Assembly: GCA_031275395.1 (NCBI GenBank)
Contig: JAISOU010000051.1
Coordinates: 1 to 17,935 of the forward strand
Origin: Helicobacteraceae bacterium
GTDB lineage: Bacteria > Campylobacterota > Campylobacteria > Campylobacterales > SZUA-545
Length of the DNA: 17,935 bases
Direction: 5' to 3'
Shown here: positions 1 to 7,884 of the stretch, one piece after another
How the letters are laid out: the number at the start of each line of letters is the position of its first letter
Numbering within the stretch: the first letter of the stretch is position 1
Notes under the pieces: generated by a model
The model's input: the letters and a program-made list of their open reading frames with translations, nothing else
Databases searched by the model: none
Told to the model about the DNA's origin: nothing
Translations under genes and position numbers: made by a program

Positions 1-1269
1 GATTCTAAAGCCCTAGCCGAAGCGATCGAAAAGGCTCTTATACGATCGCGAAACGATCCGAACTTAAGAGAAAAACTAAGATCGTCGATTATCGATCGCT
101 TTTCGTTGGAAAAGATGGCGAGAAGGACGCAAGAGGCGCTTAATAAAATTGCAATCGTTTTTATTATAACGGGGCTTAATACGGGCGGCGCGGAGACGAC
201 GCTGCTAAAACTTATCGCAAGGCTCGATCGCAAACGTTTTAATCCGCGTATTATCTCGCTAACAAAACGGGGCGATCTAGCGCCAAAGTTTATAGCGCTC
301 GATATTTCAGTAACCGAAATAAATCTTAAAAATCCCTTTAATTTTTTCGTTTTGATCGCGCTTTTACGAAAGATAAAACCAAATATAGTTCATACATGGA
401 TGTACCACGCCGATCTAATCGGCGGCTTGGCGGCTTATTGCGGCGGCGCGAAAAAGATCGCGTGGTGCATTCGCAACTCGAATCTGGACAAAGATAAAAC
501 TAAACTTTCCACTCGCTTGGTCGTCAAAATATGCGCGTTTTTATCAAAGCGGCTTCCAAACGCGATCGTATCTTGTTCGCAGGCGGCTCGGGCGATTCAC
601 GAAAATCTAGGTTACGATAGCGCAAAAATGCGCGAGATTCCAAACGGCTTCGATCTTGACGAGTTCAAGATAGACCCAGACGCGAGGGCGAAAATCCGCG
701 CCGAACTTGGCGTAAGCGACAAAACGCCGCTGATCGGCTTGATCGCGAGGTTTGATCCGCAAAAAAACCATCTCGGATTTATCGAAGCCGCGGGTATGAT
801 ACGCGACGCGCTTCCAGAGGCGCGCTTCGTTCTTGTCGGCAAAGGAATCGATTCAAAAAACCCCGCGATCGTAGAGGCGATCGAAGCGAAAAAGATCGCG
901 GCGCAAACCTATCTATTAGGCAAACGCGACGATATTCCCGCAATCTGCGCGGCTTTGGACGTCTATGCGTCGTCGTCTTCGGGCGAGGCTTTCCCCAACG
1001 TTTTGGGCGAAGCTCTCGCGTGCGGCGTTCCATGCGCGGCGACCGACGCGGGAGATAGCGCGTATATCGTGGGCGACGCGGGTAAGATCGTCAAGATTTA
1101 CGATATGCAAAGGCTATCTAAAGCGGTTTTGGAGCTTTTAGCTCTAAGCGAAAGCGATCGGCGCGAGATAAGCCAAAAGGCTAGAGAGCGCGTAATTAAG
1201 AACTTTGAAATAGGCGATATGGTAAAACGTTACGAATTGTTTTATAAGGAACTGTTATGTGCGGCATAG
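1..1269 (+). CDS. Fused tandem GT4 glycosyltransferase, 5' end cut by window
   Basis: Transfers sugars from nucleotide donors at the cytoplasmic face during surface-glycan assembly; donor and acceptor are unknown. The frame is open from base 1. Its first ~48 residues (ending RFSLEKMARRTQEALNK) have the typical C-terminal helix of a GT4 enzyme. They run without a stop into a complete second GT4: the start-like segment IAIVFIITGLNTGGAE (from about base 148), IARFDPQKNHLGFIEAA, and the EX7E donor-binding motif in GEAFPNVLGEALACG. An internal TTG at 106 or ATG at 115 could start the second domain alone, but both lie inside the helix of the first. TAATAA at 141-146 in another frame is where a separate first gene would naturally have ended, so a small indel that fused two genes, or an assembly error, is possible. 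The 3' end overlaps the next gene by 13 bases, suggesting co-translation. Confidence 0.8.
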   Translation, partial: DSKALAEAIEKALIRSRNDPNLREKLRSSIIDRFSLEKMARRTQEALNKIAIVFIITGLNTGGAETTLLKLIARLDRKRFNPRIISLTKRGDLAPKFIALDISVTEINLKNPFNFFVLIALLRKIKPNIVHTWMYHADLIGGLAAYCGGAKKIAWCIRNSNLDKDKTKLSTRLVVKICAFLSKRLPNAIVSCSQAARAIHENLGYDSAKMREIPNGFDLDEFKIDPDARAKIRAELGVSDKTPLIGLIARFDPQKNHLGFIEAAGMIRDALPEARFVLVGKGIDSKNPAIVEAIEAKKIAAQTYLLGKRDDIPAICAALDVYASSSSGEAFPNVLGEALACGVPCAATDAGDSAYIVGDAGKIVKIYDMQRLSKAVLELLALSESDRREISQKARERVIKNFEIGDMVKRYELFYKELLCAA

Positions 1270-3104
1270 TCGGTTATTTAAACGGCGTAGTTTCGGAAGA
1301 GATCGCCGCGAAAATGAGCGAGACGATCGGGCATAGAGGGCCCGACGATAGCGGAGTTTGGATCGACGCGAACGACGGCGTAGCTTTAGCGCACAGAAGG
1401 CTTTCGATCGTCGATCTTAGCGAGGCGGGAAAACAGCCGATGATTAGCGCGAACGAACGCTTCGTTATCGTTTATAACGGCGAAATATACAATCATTTGG
1501 AGTTGCGCCGCGCATTAACGGCGAATTGGCGCGGACATAGCGACACCGAAACGCTAATAGAGGCGATCGCCGCGTGGGGCGTAGAGGAAACGCTGAAAAA
1601 AAGCGTTGGAATGTTCGCGTTCGCGCTGTGGGATCGCGCCGAAAAAACATTGACTTTGGCTCGCGATTGTTTCGGCGAAAAACCGCTTTATTACGGTTGG
1701 GCGCATAAAACTTTCTTATTTGCTTCGGAGCTGAAAGCTATGCGCGCCCACCCCGATTTTGACGGCGCGATCGACCGCGACGCGCTGGCGCTTTTTGTTC
1801 GGCGCGGCTATATCAACGCGCCTTATTCGATCTATAAAGGGATCAAAAAACTTCGCCCCGCTTGCTATCTAACCTTCAAAAACGGCGCGATCGAAGAGCG
1901 CAAGTATTGGAGTCTTTCAAATTTGGCGCGCGGGAAAACGCTAGAAAACTTGAGCGATACGGAGGCGATCGACGATCTGGAATTTCTGCTCCGCCGTTCG
2001 ATCAAAGCGCAAATGGTAGCCGACGTGCCTTTGGGGGCGTTTCTTAGCGGGGGAATCGACAGCTCCGCGGTCGTCGCGCTTATGCAATCCGAAAGCTCGC
2101 GCCCCGTCAAAACCTTTACGATCGGTTTTGAAGAGCCACGATACAACGAAGCGCCATACGCCCTAAGCGTCGCCAAGCGGCTTGGCGCGGATCACGCCGA
2201 GCTTTATCTTACGGGCGCGGACGCGCTGGCGGTCGTTCCCAAGTTGCCGTCGCTTTACGACGAGCCGTTTGGCGACAGCTCGCAAATCCCAACCTATTTG
2301 ATCGCCGAAATGACGCGGCGGCACGTAACGGTCGCCCTAAGCGGCGACGGCGGCGACGAGATGTTTTTGGGCTACGATCGCTATTTTTTAGCCGAAAAAA
2401 TTAAAAAAAAGATCGGGTTTCTGCCCCGTTTTTCGCGCTTGTTTTTGGCGAAGATATTTAGCCGTTTAGGAAATTACGGAAAAATCGGCGATCGTCTATC
2501 TAAACTTTCGGATATCATCGACTTTGAAGACGAAGAGAAGCTATATCTTTGGCTTACGAGCGGTTTTAAGAATCCAAACGCGATCGTTTTGGGCGCAAAC
2601 GAACCGCCGCCGATTAGCGCGGAGGGAATCGGCGCGTATTGCCGCAAAATGCGCTATATCGATCAGAGCGACTATCTGCCGGGCGATATTTTGGTCAAGG
2701 TCGATCGCGCCGCTATGAGCGTTAGCCTTGAAACTAGGGCGCCGTTTTTGGATCGCCGTTTAGCCGAGTTTACGTGGAGTCTGCCGCGCAGGTTTTTGAC
2801 GCGCGAAGGCAAAAGCAAATGGCTTCTTCGCCAAGTTCTATACCGCTATCTGCCCGCTTCGCTTGTCGATCGCCCCAAAATGGGTTTTGGCGCGCCGATC
2901 GACGTATGGCTACGCGGCGATCTGCGCGATTGGGCGGACGATCTTTTAAGCGTCTATCGTTTGGAACGCGAAGGATTTTTTAATCCCGAGCCGATCGTTT
3001 CTAAATGGAACGAACATAGATCGGGCAAAAGAAATTGGCATTACTATTTATGGAATATACTAATGTTTCAAGCGTGGTTAGAACAAAAGAAAGAAAATGT
3101 TTAA
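1257..3104 (+). CDS. asnB: AsnB-family glutamine-dependent amidotransferase
   Basis: Asparagine synthetase B fold. A class II glutaminase releases ammonia, which the C-terminal ATP-pyrophosphatase domain uses to amidate a carboxylate that it has adenylylated. The 615 residues begin MCGIVGYLNG, so Cys2 is the glutaminase nucleophile once Met is removed. Other glutaminase motifs are HRGPDDSG (26-33), NGEIYNHLELR (74-84) and SDTETL (95-100). The synthetase domain has the PP-loop SGGIDSS (264-270), DEPFGDSSQIPTYL (335-348) and LSGDGGDEMFLGYDRY (361-376). All core motifs look intact. It sits between a GT4 and methyltransferases, overlapping both neighbours. In this setting family members often amidate sugar acids in O-antigen or capsule instead of making free asparagine; that substrate is an inference. 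The length fits the family. Confidence 0.9.
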   Translation: MCGIVGYLNGVVSEEIAAKMSETIGHRGPDDSGVWIDANDGVALAHRRLSIVDLSEAGKQPMISANERFVIVYNGEIYNHLELRRALTANWRGHSDTETLIEAIAAWGVEETLKKSVGMFAFALWDRAEKTLTLARDCFGEKPLYYGWAHKTFLFASELKAMRAHPDFDGAIDRDALALFVRRGYINAPYSIYKGIKKLRPACYLTFKNGAIEERKYWSLSNLARGKTLENLSDTEAIDDLEFLLRRSIKAQMVADVPLGAFLSGGIDSSAVVALMQSESSRPVKTFTIGFEEPRYNEAPYALSVAKRLGADHAELYLTGADALAVVPKLPSLYDEPFGDSSQIPTYLIAEMTRRHVTVALSGDGGDEMFLGYDRYFLAEKIKKKIGFLPRFSRLFLAKIFSRLGNYGKIGDRLSKLSDIIDFEDEEKLYLWLTSGFKNPNAIVLGANEPPPISAEGIGAYCRKMRYIDQSDYLPGDILVKVDRAAMSVSLETRAPFLDRRLAEFTWSLPRRFLTREGKSKWLLRQVLYRYLPASLVDRPKMGFGAPIDVWLRGDLRDWADDLLSVYRLEREGFFNPEPIVSKWNEHRSGKRNWHYYLWNILMFQAWLEQKKENV

Positions 3105-4020
3105 AACCGACATAACGACGATAGAAGAATTAAAAGATAAAAGCAATCGCCAAACGCGGTTATTAAAACAACCAAGAAATATTGCCGCTACGCTTTATAA
3201 GGATACGCTTAATAATCCAGAGCTTTCAGAAAAAGTATTAAGAGAGTTTATCGAGGATCGAGGCGTTTATAAGCGCACGGCGGCAGATAGGTTTTCCGCG
3301 TTTGACGGCGAAGCGCTAAACGTTATCGAGCTAAGTTTCGCCAAAAACAGACTGTTAAGCGTTTCAGACGTAGCGGTAAGCGACGGAAGAACCGCTTTGG
3401 ACTTTTTTGAAAAACTGAATAATATCCGTTTGATAGAGAAATATGAGGCAAGCGACTATTTATGCGTTGTAAGCGCCTATGAAAAAAACGGGATTACCGC
3501 CGTTACGGGCAATAACAAAATTATTCAGATTATATGGAAAAAATGCGTATTGACGGAGAGAGGGCGAGTAGGCTTAATAAGATTCGCGTTAAATATAGTT
3601 AATTATATTTTGTATTATCTTTTATTGCCAAAGGCAAAAGAGGCGATTGCGGAAGGCGACAAGACGGAAATTAAATTATTTTATCCCAACGCGCTACTTA
3701 AATCCAAAGAAGATAGTCGTTTTGTTCTCTTTGAGCACAATATTTTAGAACCTTTCGCTTCGCGCTATCACATTGTAAGAGCTATGAATATTCTTAATCC
3801 TTCTTATTTTAGCGCCGCGCAATTTGAAACTATAATCAACAATTTTTATTCTTCGCTATTTAATGGCGGTTTGTTGATTACGGGTAGCAATCAAGACGCC
3901 GGCAGCGTCGTTAATGGAGCTATTTACAAGAAAAACAAAAGCGGCTTTGAATTGATTTATAAATCTGGCGAAGGATCGGCTATTAAAGAGATAATAGAAG
4001 GGTATAAAACGATCGTTTAA
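3097..4020 (+). CDS. Divergent SAM-methyltransferase-like protein
   Basis: I read this as a class I SAM-dependent methyltransferase fold but cannot name the family. A motif-I-like loop DVAVSDGRTALDFF lies at 91-104, an acidic strand with FEHNILEPF and the segment RYHIVRAMNILNPSYF at 212-238, and a strand GGLLITGSN at 257-265. This order resembles CheR-like or O-methyltransferase domains. Between motif I and the later strands is a hydrophobic stretch (about 159-180, containing ALNIVNYILYYLLLP) that could lie on or in the membrane. The start overlaps asnB by 8 bases. The gene looks more AT-rich than its neighbours and has only three GATCG words in 924 bases, which hints at separate acquisition. 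A role in methylating the glycan made by this cluster, or its lipid-linked precursor, is inference from position. Confidence 0.6.
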   Translation: MFKTDITTIEELKDKSNRQTRLLKQPRNIAATLYKDTLNNPELSEKVLREFIEDRGVYKRTAADRFSAFDGEALNVIELSFAKNRLLSVSDVAVSDGRTALDFFEKLNNIRLIEKYEASDYLCVVSAYEKNGITAVTGNNKIIQIIWKKCVLTERGRVGLIRFALNIVNYILYYLLLPKAKEAIAEGDKTEIKLFYPNALLKSKEDSRFVLFEHNILEPFASRYHIVRAMNILNPSYFSAAQFETIINNFYSSLFNGGLLITGSNQDAGSVVNGAIYKKNKSGFELIYKSGEGSAIKEIIEGYKTIV

Positions 4021-4084
4021 GCGGCTTTAATGTAAAAAGAAGCAACCGATCCGAAACAAGCAAATACAAAAAGGAGCTAGACGC

Positions 4085-5008
4085 ATGAAAGCAAAACCAG
4101 AGAGAGAGAGAGAGAGAGAGAGTAACAGCGCGGCGCATAGCGAGGAGATCGCAAGCGGCGATCGTTTTGATTTTGGCGAAAATTGGACAAAGTTCCTAAA
4201 AAACCTTAACGACGAGCGTATTGCCGAAGCCGAGAAAGACCTTAAAAAAGCGCTTGAAGCCGATACTCTTATCGGCAAAAGTTTTTTAGACGCGGGTTGC
4301 GGAAGCGGGATTCATTCGCTTGCGGCAAGGCGTTTAGGCGCAAAGGTCGTTAGCTTTGACTACGATCCTAAAAGCGTCGCCTGCGCGCAAGAGTTAAAGC
4401 GCCGCTATTACGACGGCGATCCTGATTGGACGATTGGCGAAGGAAGCGTTCTTGATCGCGACTATCTTAATTCGCTCGGCAAGTTTGACGTCGTCTATTC
4501 GTGGGGCGTTTTACACCACACGGGCGCGATGTACGAGGCGTTGGCAAATATAGAACCGCTAACGGCGGCAAACGGCAAACTATTTATATCGATCTATAAC
4601 GATCAGGGCGGAGCTTCGCGTCGTTGGCGGCTCGTTAAAAAAGCCTATAACGCTTCGCCCAAAATTATAAAAGCGCTGATTGTGGCGGCGTGCTATCCTC
4701 GTCTTTGGGGACCAACCTCGCTAAGAGATTTTCTGCGGCTTAAACCGTTTGAAACTTGGCGAAATTATGCGAAAAATCGAGGAATGTCCCCACACCGCGA
4801 CGTAGTCGATTGGGTAGGCGGTTATCCTTTTGAAGTCGCCAAACCCGAAGAGATTTTTGAGTTTTACCGCGATAGAGGCTATACGCTTCGCGGGCTCTTA
4901 ACCTGCGGCGGCGGTCATGGTTGCAATCAATTTGTCTTTGTTAAATCCGCGCCAAAACCAACCTCTCGCCGTTCCAAAAAAGAAGCGGAACTTCCGAAAG
5001 AGGCGTAA
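4085..5008 (+). CDS. Phase-variable SAM-dependent methyltransferase
   Basis: A class I methyltransferase of 307 residues. Motif I LDAGCGSG lies at 68-75, the acidic residue that binds the SAM ribose is in FDYDP (91-95), and GVLHHTG at 141-147 is typical of Methyltransf_11/25-type domains. A C-terminal segment YPFEVAKPEEIFEFYRDRGY is followed by TCGGGHGCNQFVF (273-285), common in methyltransferases of polysaccharide clusters. The likely substrate is a sugar or glycan of this locus (inference). The ATG at 4085 is supported by AAGGAG at 4070-4075. Codons 5-15 lie in a 12-unit AG repeat, encoding an alternating Glu-Arg stretch. I see no ATG, GTG or TTG in frame between the repeat and the SAM domain, so length changes in the repeat should switch the whole enzyme on or off. 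It is in frame (ON) here. Confidence 0.88.
   Translation: MKAKPERERERESNSAAHSEEIASGDRFDFGENWTKFLKNLNDERIAEAEKDLKKALEADTLIGKSFLDAGCGSGIHSLAARRLGAKVVSFDYDPKSVACAQELKRRYYDGDPDWTIGEGSVLDRDYLNSLGKFDVVYSWGVLHHTGAMYEALANIEPLTAANGKLFISIYNDQGGASRRWRLVKKAYNASPKIIKALIVAACYPRLWGPTSLRDFLRLKPFETWRNYAKNRGMSPHRDVVDWVGGYPFEVAKPEEIFEFYRDRGYTLRGLLTCGGGHGCNQFVFVKSAPKPTSRRSKKEAELPKEA
4099..4122 (+). repeat. (AG)12 contingency repeat in methyltransferase 5' end
   Basis: Twelve perfect AG units begin 14 bases after the first base of the start codon. With 12 units the frame continues into the methyltransferase. With 11 units the codons after the Glu-Arg stretch read directly into TAA. With 13 units the frame passes through about 25 wrong codons and hits TAA (the bases at 4200-4202). 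Dinucleotide tracts of this kind drive slipped-strand phase variation in Helicobacter, Haemophilus and relatives; variation here is inferred from structure, not seen. Confidence 0.9.
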
Positions 5009-5197
5009 AAACTAAACTATCGCCTTTATTTCCGCGACGGAGCGGGCGCTCTCCAGCCGTTAATCGCGTAGGAAAGCGATAATGACCGATTGCGGCGGTT
5101 TTATCGCGTTAAAGGCGGTTTTAACAATGCGGCGATCGTTGGCGGCGCGGTTATGCAAATGGCGCTAAAATGCCAAATCAACGGTTAAGGAGCGGTT

Positions 5198-5794
5198 TTG
5201 AAGATAAAAGTTTTTGCGGCGTTCTTAGCGGCGGCTACTCTTTTGAGCGCGGAATCTTTGCGATCGGTCGACATTTTAGCGTTTGATATAGCGGGCGTGA
5301 AATTAGGTATGAGTTTTAACGAAGCGCGAAAAGCGGCGGCAAAACATTACGGCGTTTCGATCGATAAGATCAAAACGGGTTCTTTGGGCGAACACCCTAT
5401 TACGGGCGAAAAATCCCCCATTTCTTTTAAGTACGAACAGGACGGATCGGAGCTTATAGTATCTTTTCACCCGCGAATACCCGTCGATAAAGCCCGCCCT
5501 ACGGCGGTATCGCGGATATACTACGGCGTTCGTTGGACGAAAGAAAACGCGGACGCTTTGCGCAAAGCGGCGTTGGATAAATACGGAGCTTCGTCCCACC
5601 CGCGTTGGCAAACTCCGAGACTTTGGTGCAAAAACCCCATAGACGACGCTTTTGCCTATTGCGACGAGAGTCGAAAAGCGACGCTAAAGTTAATAGACGT
5701 CGGTTCGGCTTCTTTGGAGTTGCGCGATCCCTCTTACGGTATCGCTTTGGCTCGACATAATAACGCGAAAAAAGCGGTAGCGCCTAACTTCTAG
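5198..5794 (+). CDS. Exported protein of unknown function
   Basis: No family recognised with certainty. The 198-residue product starts with a classic Sec signal peptide (MKIKVFAAFLAAATLLSAES), so it is probably periplasmic. The mature part opens with DIAGVKLGMSFNEARKAAAKHYG, resembling the 'G-x-x-LGM-...-A' opening of many small periplasmic domains of the SmpA/BamE-like type, but I would not call it BamE. Two Cys in LWCKN and YCDES (about 143 and 154) could form a disulfide. The TTG start at 5198 is chosen because AAGGAG lies at 5187-5192 and because it gives a complete signal peptide. It sits alone between the methyltransferase and pseI with gaps on both sides, so a link to glycan synthesis is only positional. 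Confidence 0.8.
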   Translation: MKIKVFAAFLAAATLLSAESLRSVDILAFDIAGVKLGMSFNEARKAAAKHYGVSIDKIKTGSLGEHPITGEKSPISFKYEQDGSELIVSFHPRIPVDKARPTAVSRIYYGVRWTKENADALRKAALDKYGASSHPRWQTPRLWCKNPIDDAFAYCDESRKATLKLIDVGSASLELRDPSYGIALARHNNAKKAVAPNF

Positions 5795-5857
5795 CCGCGA
5801 TTTTCGGCGGCGAAGCGCGCTAAAAGCGGATATTGCGGGAGGTTTGGGTTTAATAAA

Positions 5858-6895
5858 ATGATCATAAACGGGCGCAAAATCGGCGGCGATAATCCTCCGT
5901 ATATTGTCGCGGAGCTTAGCGCGAATCACGCGGGATCGCTTGCCAACGCGCTAGAGGCGATCAAAGCGGCGAAAAGATCGGGCGCGGACGCGGTGAAAAT
6001 ACAGACCTACGAACCGCAAACGCTTACGATCGATTGCGATCGCGAAGATTTTACGATTCGCGGCGGTTTATGGGACGGCAGAACGCTCTACGATCTCTAT
6101 AAAGAAGCCTATACGCCCTTTGCGTGGCATAAAACGCTTTTTGAATACGCCAAATCGATAGGAATTACGATCTTTAGCTCGCCCTTCGACGCGGCTTGCG
6201 TAGAGATGTTGGAGGGGCTAAACGCGAGCGCTTACAAGATCGCCTCGTTTGAGATTGTCGATCGAGAACTGATCGAGGCGGCGGCGAAAACCAAAAAGCC
6301 GCTGATCGTATCGACGGGTATGGCAAGCGAAGAGGAGATCGGCGAGGCGCTTGAAACGGCGCGAAAAAACGGCGCGAAGGAGATTGCGCTTTTGCACTGC
6401 GTCAGCGAATATCCCGCGCCCATCGAGTCGGCTAACGTCCGGTCGATTCCGTATCTGAAAAAACGCTTTGGCGTAGAGGTCGGTTTGTCCGATCACACGC
6501 TAGATAATACCGCCGCGATCGCCTCCGTCGCGTTAGGCGCGGTTATGATCGAAAAACACTTTACGCCAAAACGCTCTTTGGTTTCGCCCGATTCGGCTTT
6601 CTCGATCGACCCAAAAGGCTTAAAAAACCTGACGAAAACGGCGATCGCCGTATGGAAAGCGCTAGGGATCGACGGGCTAAAACGCAACGAAAGCGAGTTA
6701 AAATCTAAAGCCTTTCGCCGATCAATCTACGCGATCGCCGATATTAAAAAAGGCGAAAGATTTACTCGCGAAAACGTCCGCGTCATTCGCCCGGGCTACG
6801 GGCTAGCGCCCAAAGAGTTGCCCCGCGTTTTGAGCGCCGCCGCTTCGCGCGACATTTCGCGGGGCGAGGCGATCGCAAACGAGGCGTTGATATGA
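5858..6895 (+). CDS. pseI: Pseudaminic acid synthase PseI
   Basis: Condenses phosphoenolpyruvate with 2,4-diacetamido-2,4,6-trideoxy-L-altrose to make pseudaminic acid, a nine-carbon sugar used on flagellin, capsule or LPS. The NeuB-type barrel shows ELSANHAGS (19-27), DAVKIQTYEPQTLT (45-58), SSPFD, YKIASFE, STGMAS, LHCVSEYP, GLSDHTL and MIEKHFT in order. A C-terminal SAF (antifreeze-like) domain begins near FRRSIYAIADIKKGE and contains ENVRVIRPGYGL. The sequence GLWDGRTLYDLYKEAYTP favours PseI over NeuB or legionaminic acid synthase LegI. At 345 residues the length is normal. Its stop overlaps the waaF start (ATGA), so the two are likely co-translated. The other Pse pathway genes (pseB, C, H, G, F) are not in this window. 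Confidence 0.92.
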   Translation: MIINGRKIGGDNPPYIVAELSANHAGSLANALEAIKAAKRSGADAVKIQTYEPQTLTIDCDREDFTIRGGLWDGRTLYDLYKEAYTPFAWHKTLFEYAKSIGITIFSSPFDAACVEMLEGLNASAYKIASFEIVDRELIEAAAKTKKPLIVSTGMASEEEIGEALETARKNGAKEIALLHCVSEYPAPIESANVRSIPYLKKRFGVEVGLSDHTLDNTAAIASVALGAVMIEKHFTPKRSLVSPDSAFSIDPKGLKNLTKTAIAVWKALGIDGLKRNESELKSKAFRRSIYAIADIKKGERFTRENVRVIRPGYGLAPKELPRVLSAAASRDISRGEAIANEALI

Positions 6896-7884
6896 AGTTT
6901 CTGATCGTCGCGCCAAATTGGGTGGGCGATATGGTAATCGCGCAGAGTCTTTTTATCCATTTGCTTGATCGCTACGGCGCGGATACGACGATCGACGCGA
7001 TCGCGCCCGTATGGTCGCTAGGAGTTCTTAACCGAATGCCGCAGATTCGCCGCGCTTTCGCGCTGGATACCGCGCATGGCGAGTTTGGTTTTCGCAAGCG
7101 AAAAACGCTAGGCTACGCATTGCGCGCCGAAAAATACGATCGCGCTATAGTTATGCCGATAACGTTGAAATCGGCGCTCGTTCCTTTTTTCGCGGACGTT
7201 CCGATACGAAGCGGTTTTACGGGCGAGGCGCGGTTTTTTCTGATAAACGATCGGCGAACGTTGGATAAAAAAGCTATGCCGCTGATGGTCGAGCGTTATC
7301 TAGCGCTAGACGAAAGAGACGCGGCTATCCGCAATCCGTCGCTTCGCGTCGATACGAGCAATCAAAAGCGGCTCTTAAGCGCGTTGGGGCTAGACGCGCA
7401 AAAGCCTATAATCGCTTTTTTCGCGGGCGCGGAATACGGCGAAGCGAAACGCTGGTCTCCTGATTATTTTGCCGAACTCGGCGCTACGCTCGCAAAAAAG
7501 GGCTTTCAGATTTGGCTTTTCGGTTCGGCAAAAGAGAGAGATTTAGGCGATCGAATCGCGTATGAAATCGGCGGCGCGGCTCGTAATTTGTGCGCAAAAA
7601 CGACGCTTGAAGAGGCGATCGATCTGATCGCTCTAGCCAAGATCGCTGTAACCAACGATTCGGGACTAATGCACGTCGCCGCCGCGCTAAACGTATTCGT
7701 AGCGGCGATCTACGGTTCTTCTACGCCCAATCACACGCCGCCGCTTACCGACAAAAAAACGATCGTTTCGCTAAATCTGCCCTGTTCGCCGTGTTTTAAG
7801 CGCCTCTGTCCGTTTGGGCATACGAATTGCTTAACGCAAATAGTTCCGCGAACGGTTTTTGAATCGATTAAGGATCGTTTGTGA
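6892..7884 (+). CDS. waaF: Lipopolysaccharide heptosyltransferase II
   Basis: GT9 enzyme that adds the second L-glycero-D-manno-heptose to the LPS/LOS inner core from ADP-heptose, at the inner face of the cytoplasmic membrane. The N-terminus MKFLIVAPNWVGDMVIAQSL is the WaaF signature. PVWSLGVLNRMPQI, FFAGAEYGEAKRWSPDYFAELG (split over two strands), NDSGLMHVAAAL and AIYGSSTPNHTPPL follow in the order expected for the ADP-heptose-binding C-terminal domain. The length of 330 residues is slightly short of E. coli WaaF but complete. It overlaps pseI upstream and the following GT4 downstream by 4 bases each. Placing a core-LPS enzyme in the same unit as pseI suggests shared expression of core and Pse synthesis, not a shared pathway step. 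Confidence 0.92.
   Translation: MKFLIVAPNWVGDMVIAQSLFIHLLDRYGADTTIDAIAPVWSLGVLNRMPQIRRAFALDTAHGEFGFRKRKTLGYALRAEKYDRAIVMPITLKSALVPFFADVPIRSGFTGEARFFLINDRRTLDKKAMPLMVERYLALDERDAAIRNPSLRVDTSNQKRLLSALGLDAQKPIIAFFAGAEYGEAKRWSPDYFAELGATLAKKGFQIWLFGSAKERDLGDRIAYEIGGAARNLCAKTTLEEAIDLIALAKIAVTNDSGLMHVAAALNVFVAAIYGSSTPNHTPPLTDKKTIVSLNLPCSPCFKRLCPFGHTNCLTQIVPRTVFESIKDRL

Noticed and set aside
2401-2412. Run of eight A in asnB as a possible third phase-variation tract
   Set aside because: Eight A is common in sequence of this composition, and asnB is intact with no frame break; not enough to claim a switch.
4027-4278. 83-codon minus-strand frame across the AG repeat
   Set aside because: Its Ser-Leu repeat is only the antisense of the AG tract, and the frame overlaps the start of a well-supported methyltransferase.
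5040-5056. GAGC-rich inverted sequence after the methyltransferase considered as a terminator
   Set aside because: The stem is only 4-5 bp and no T run follows.
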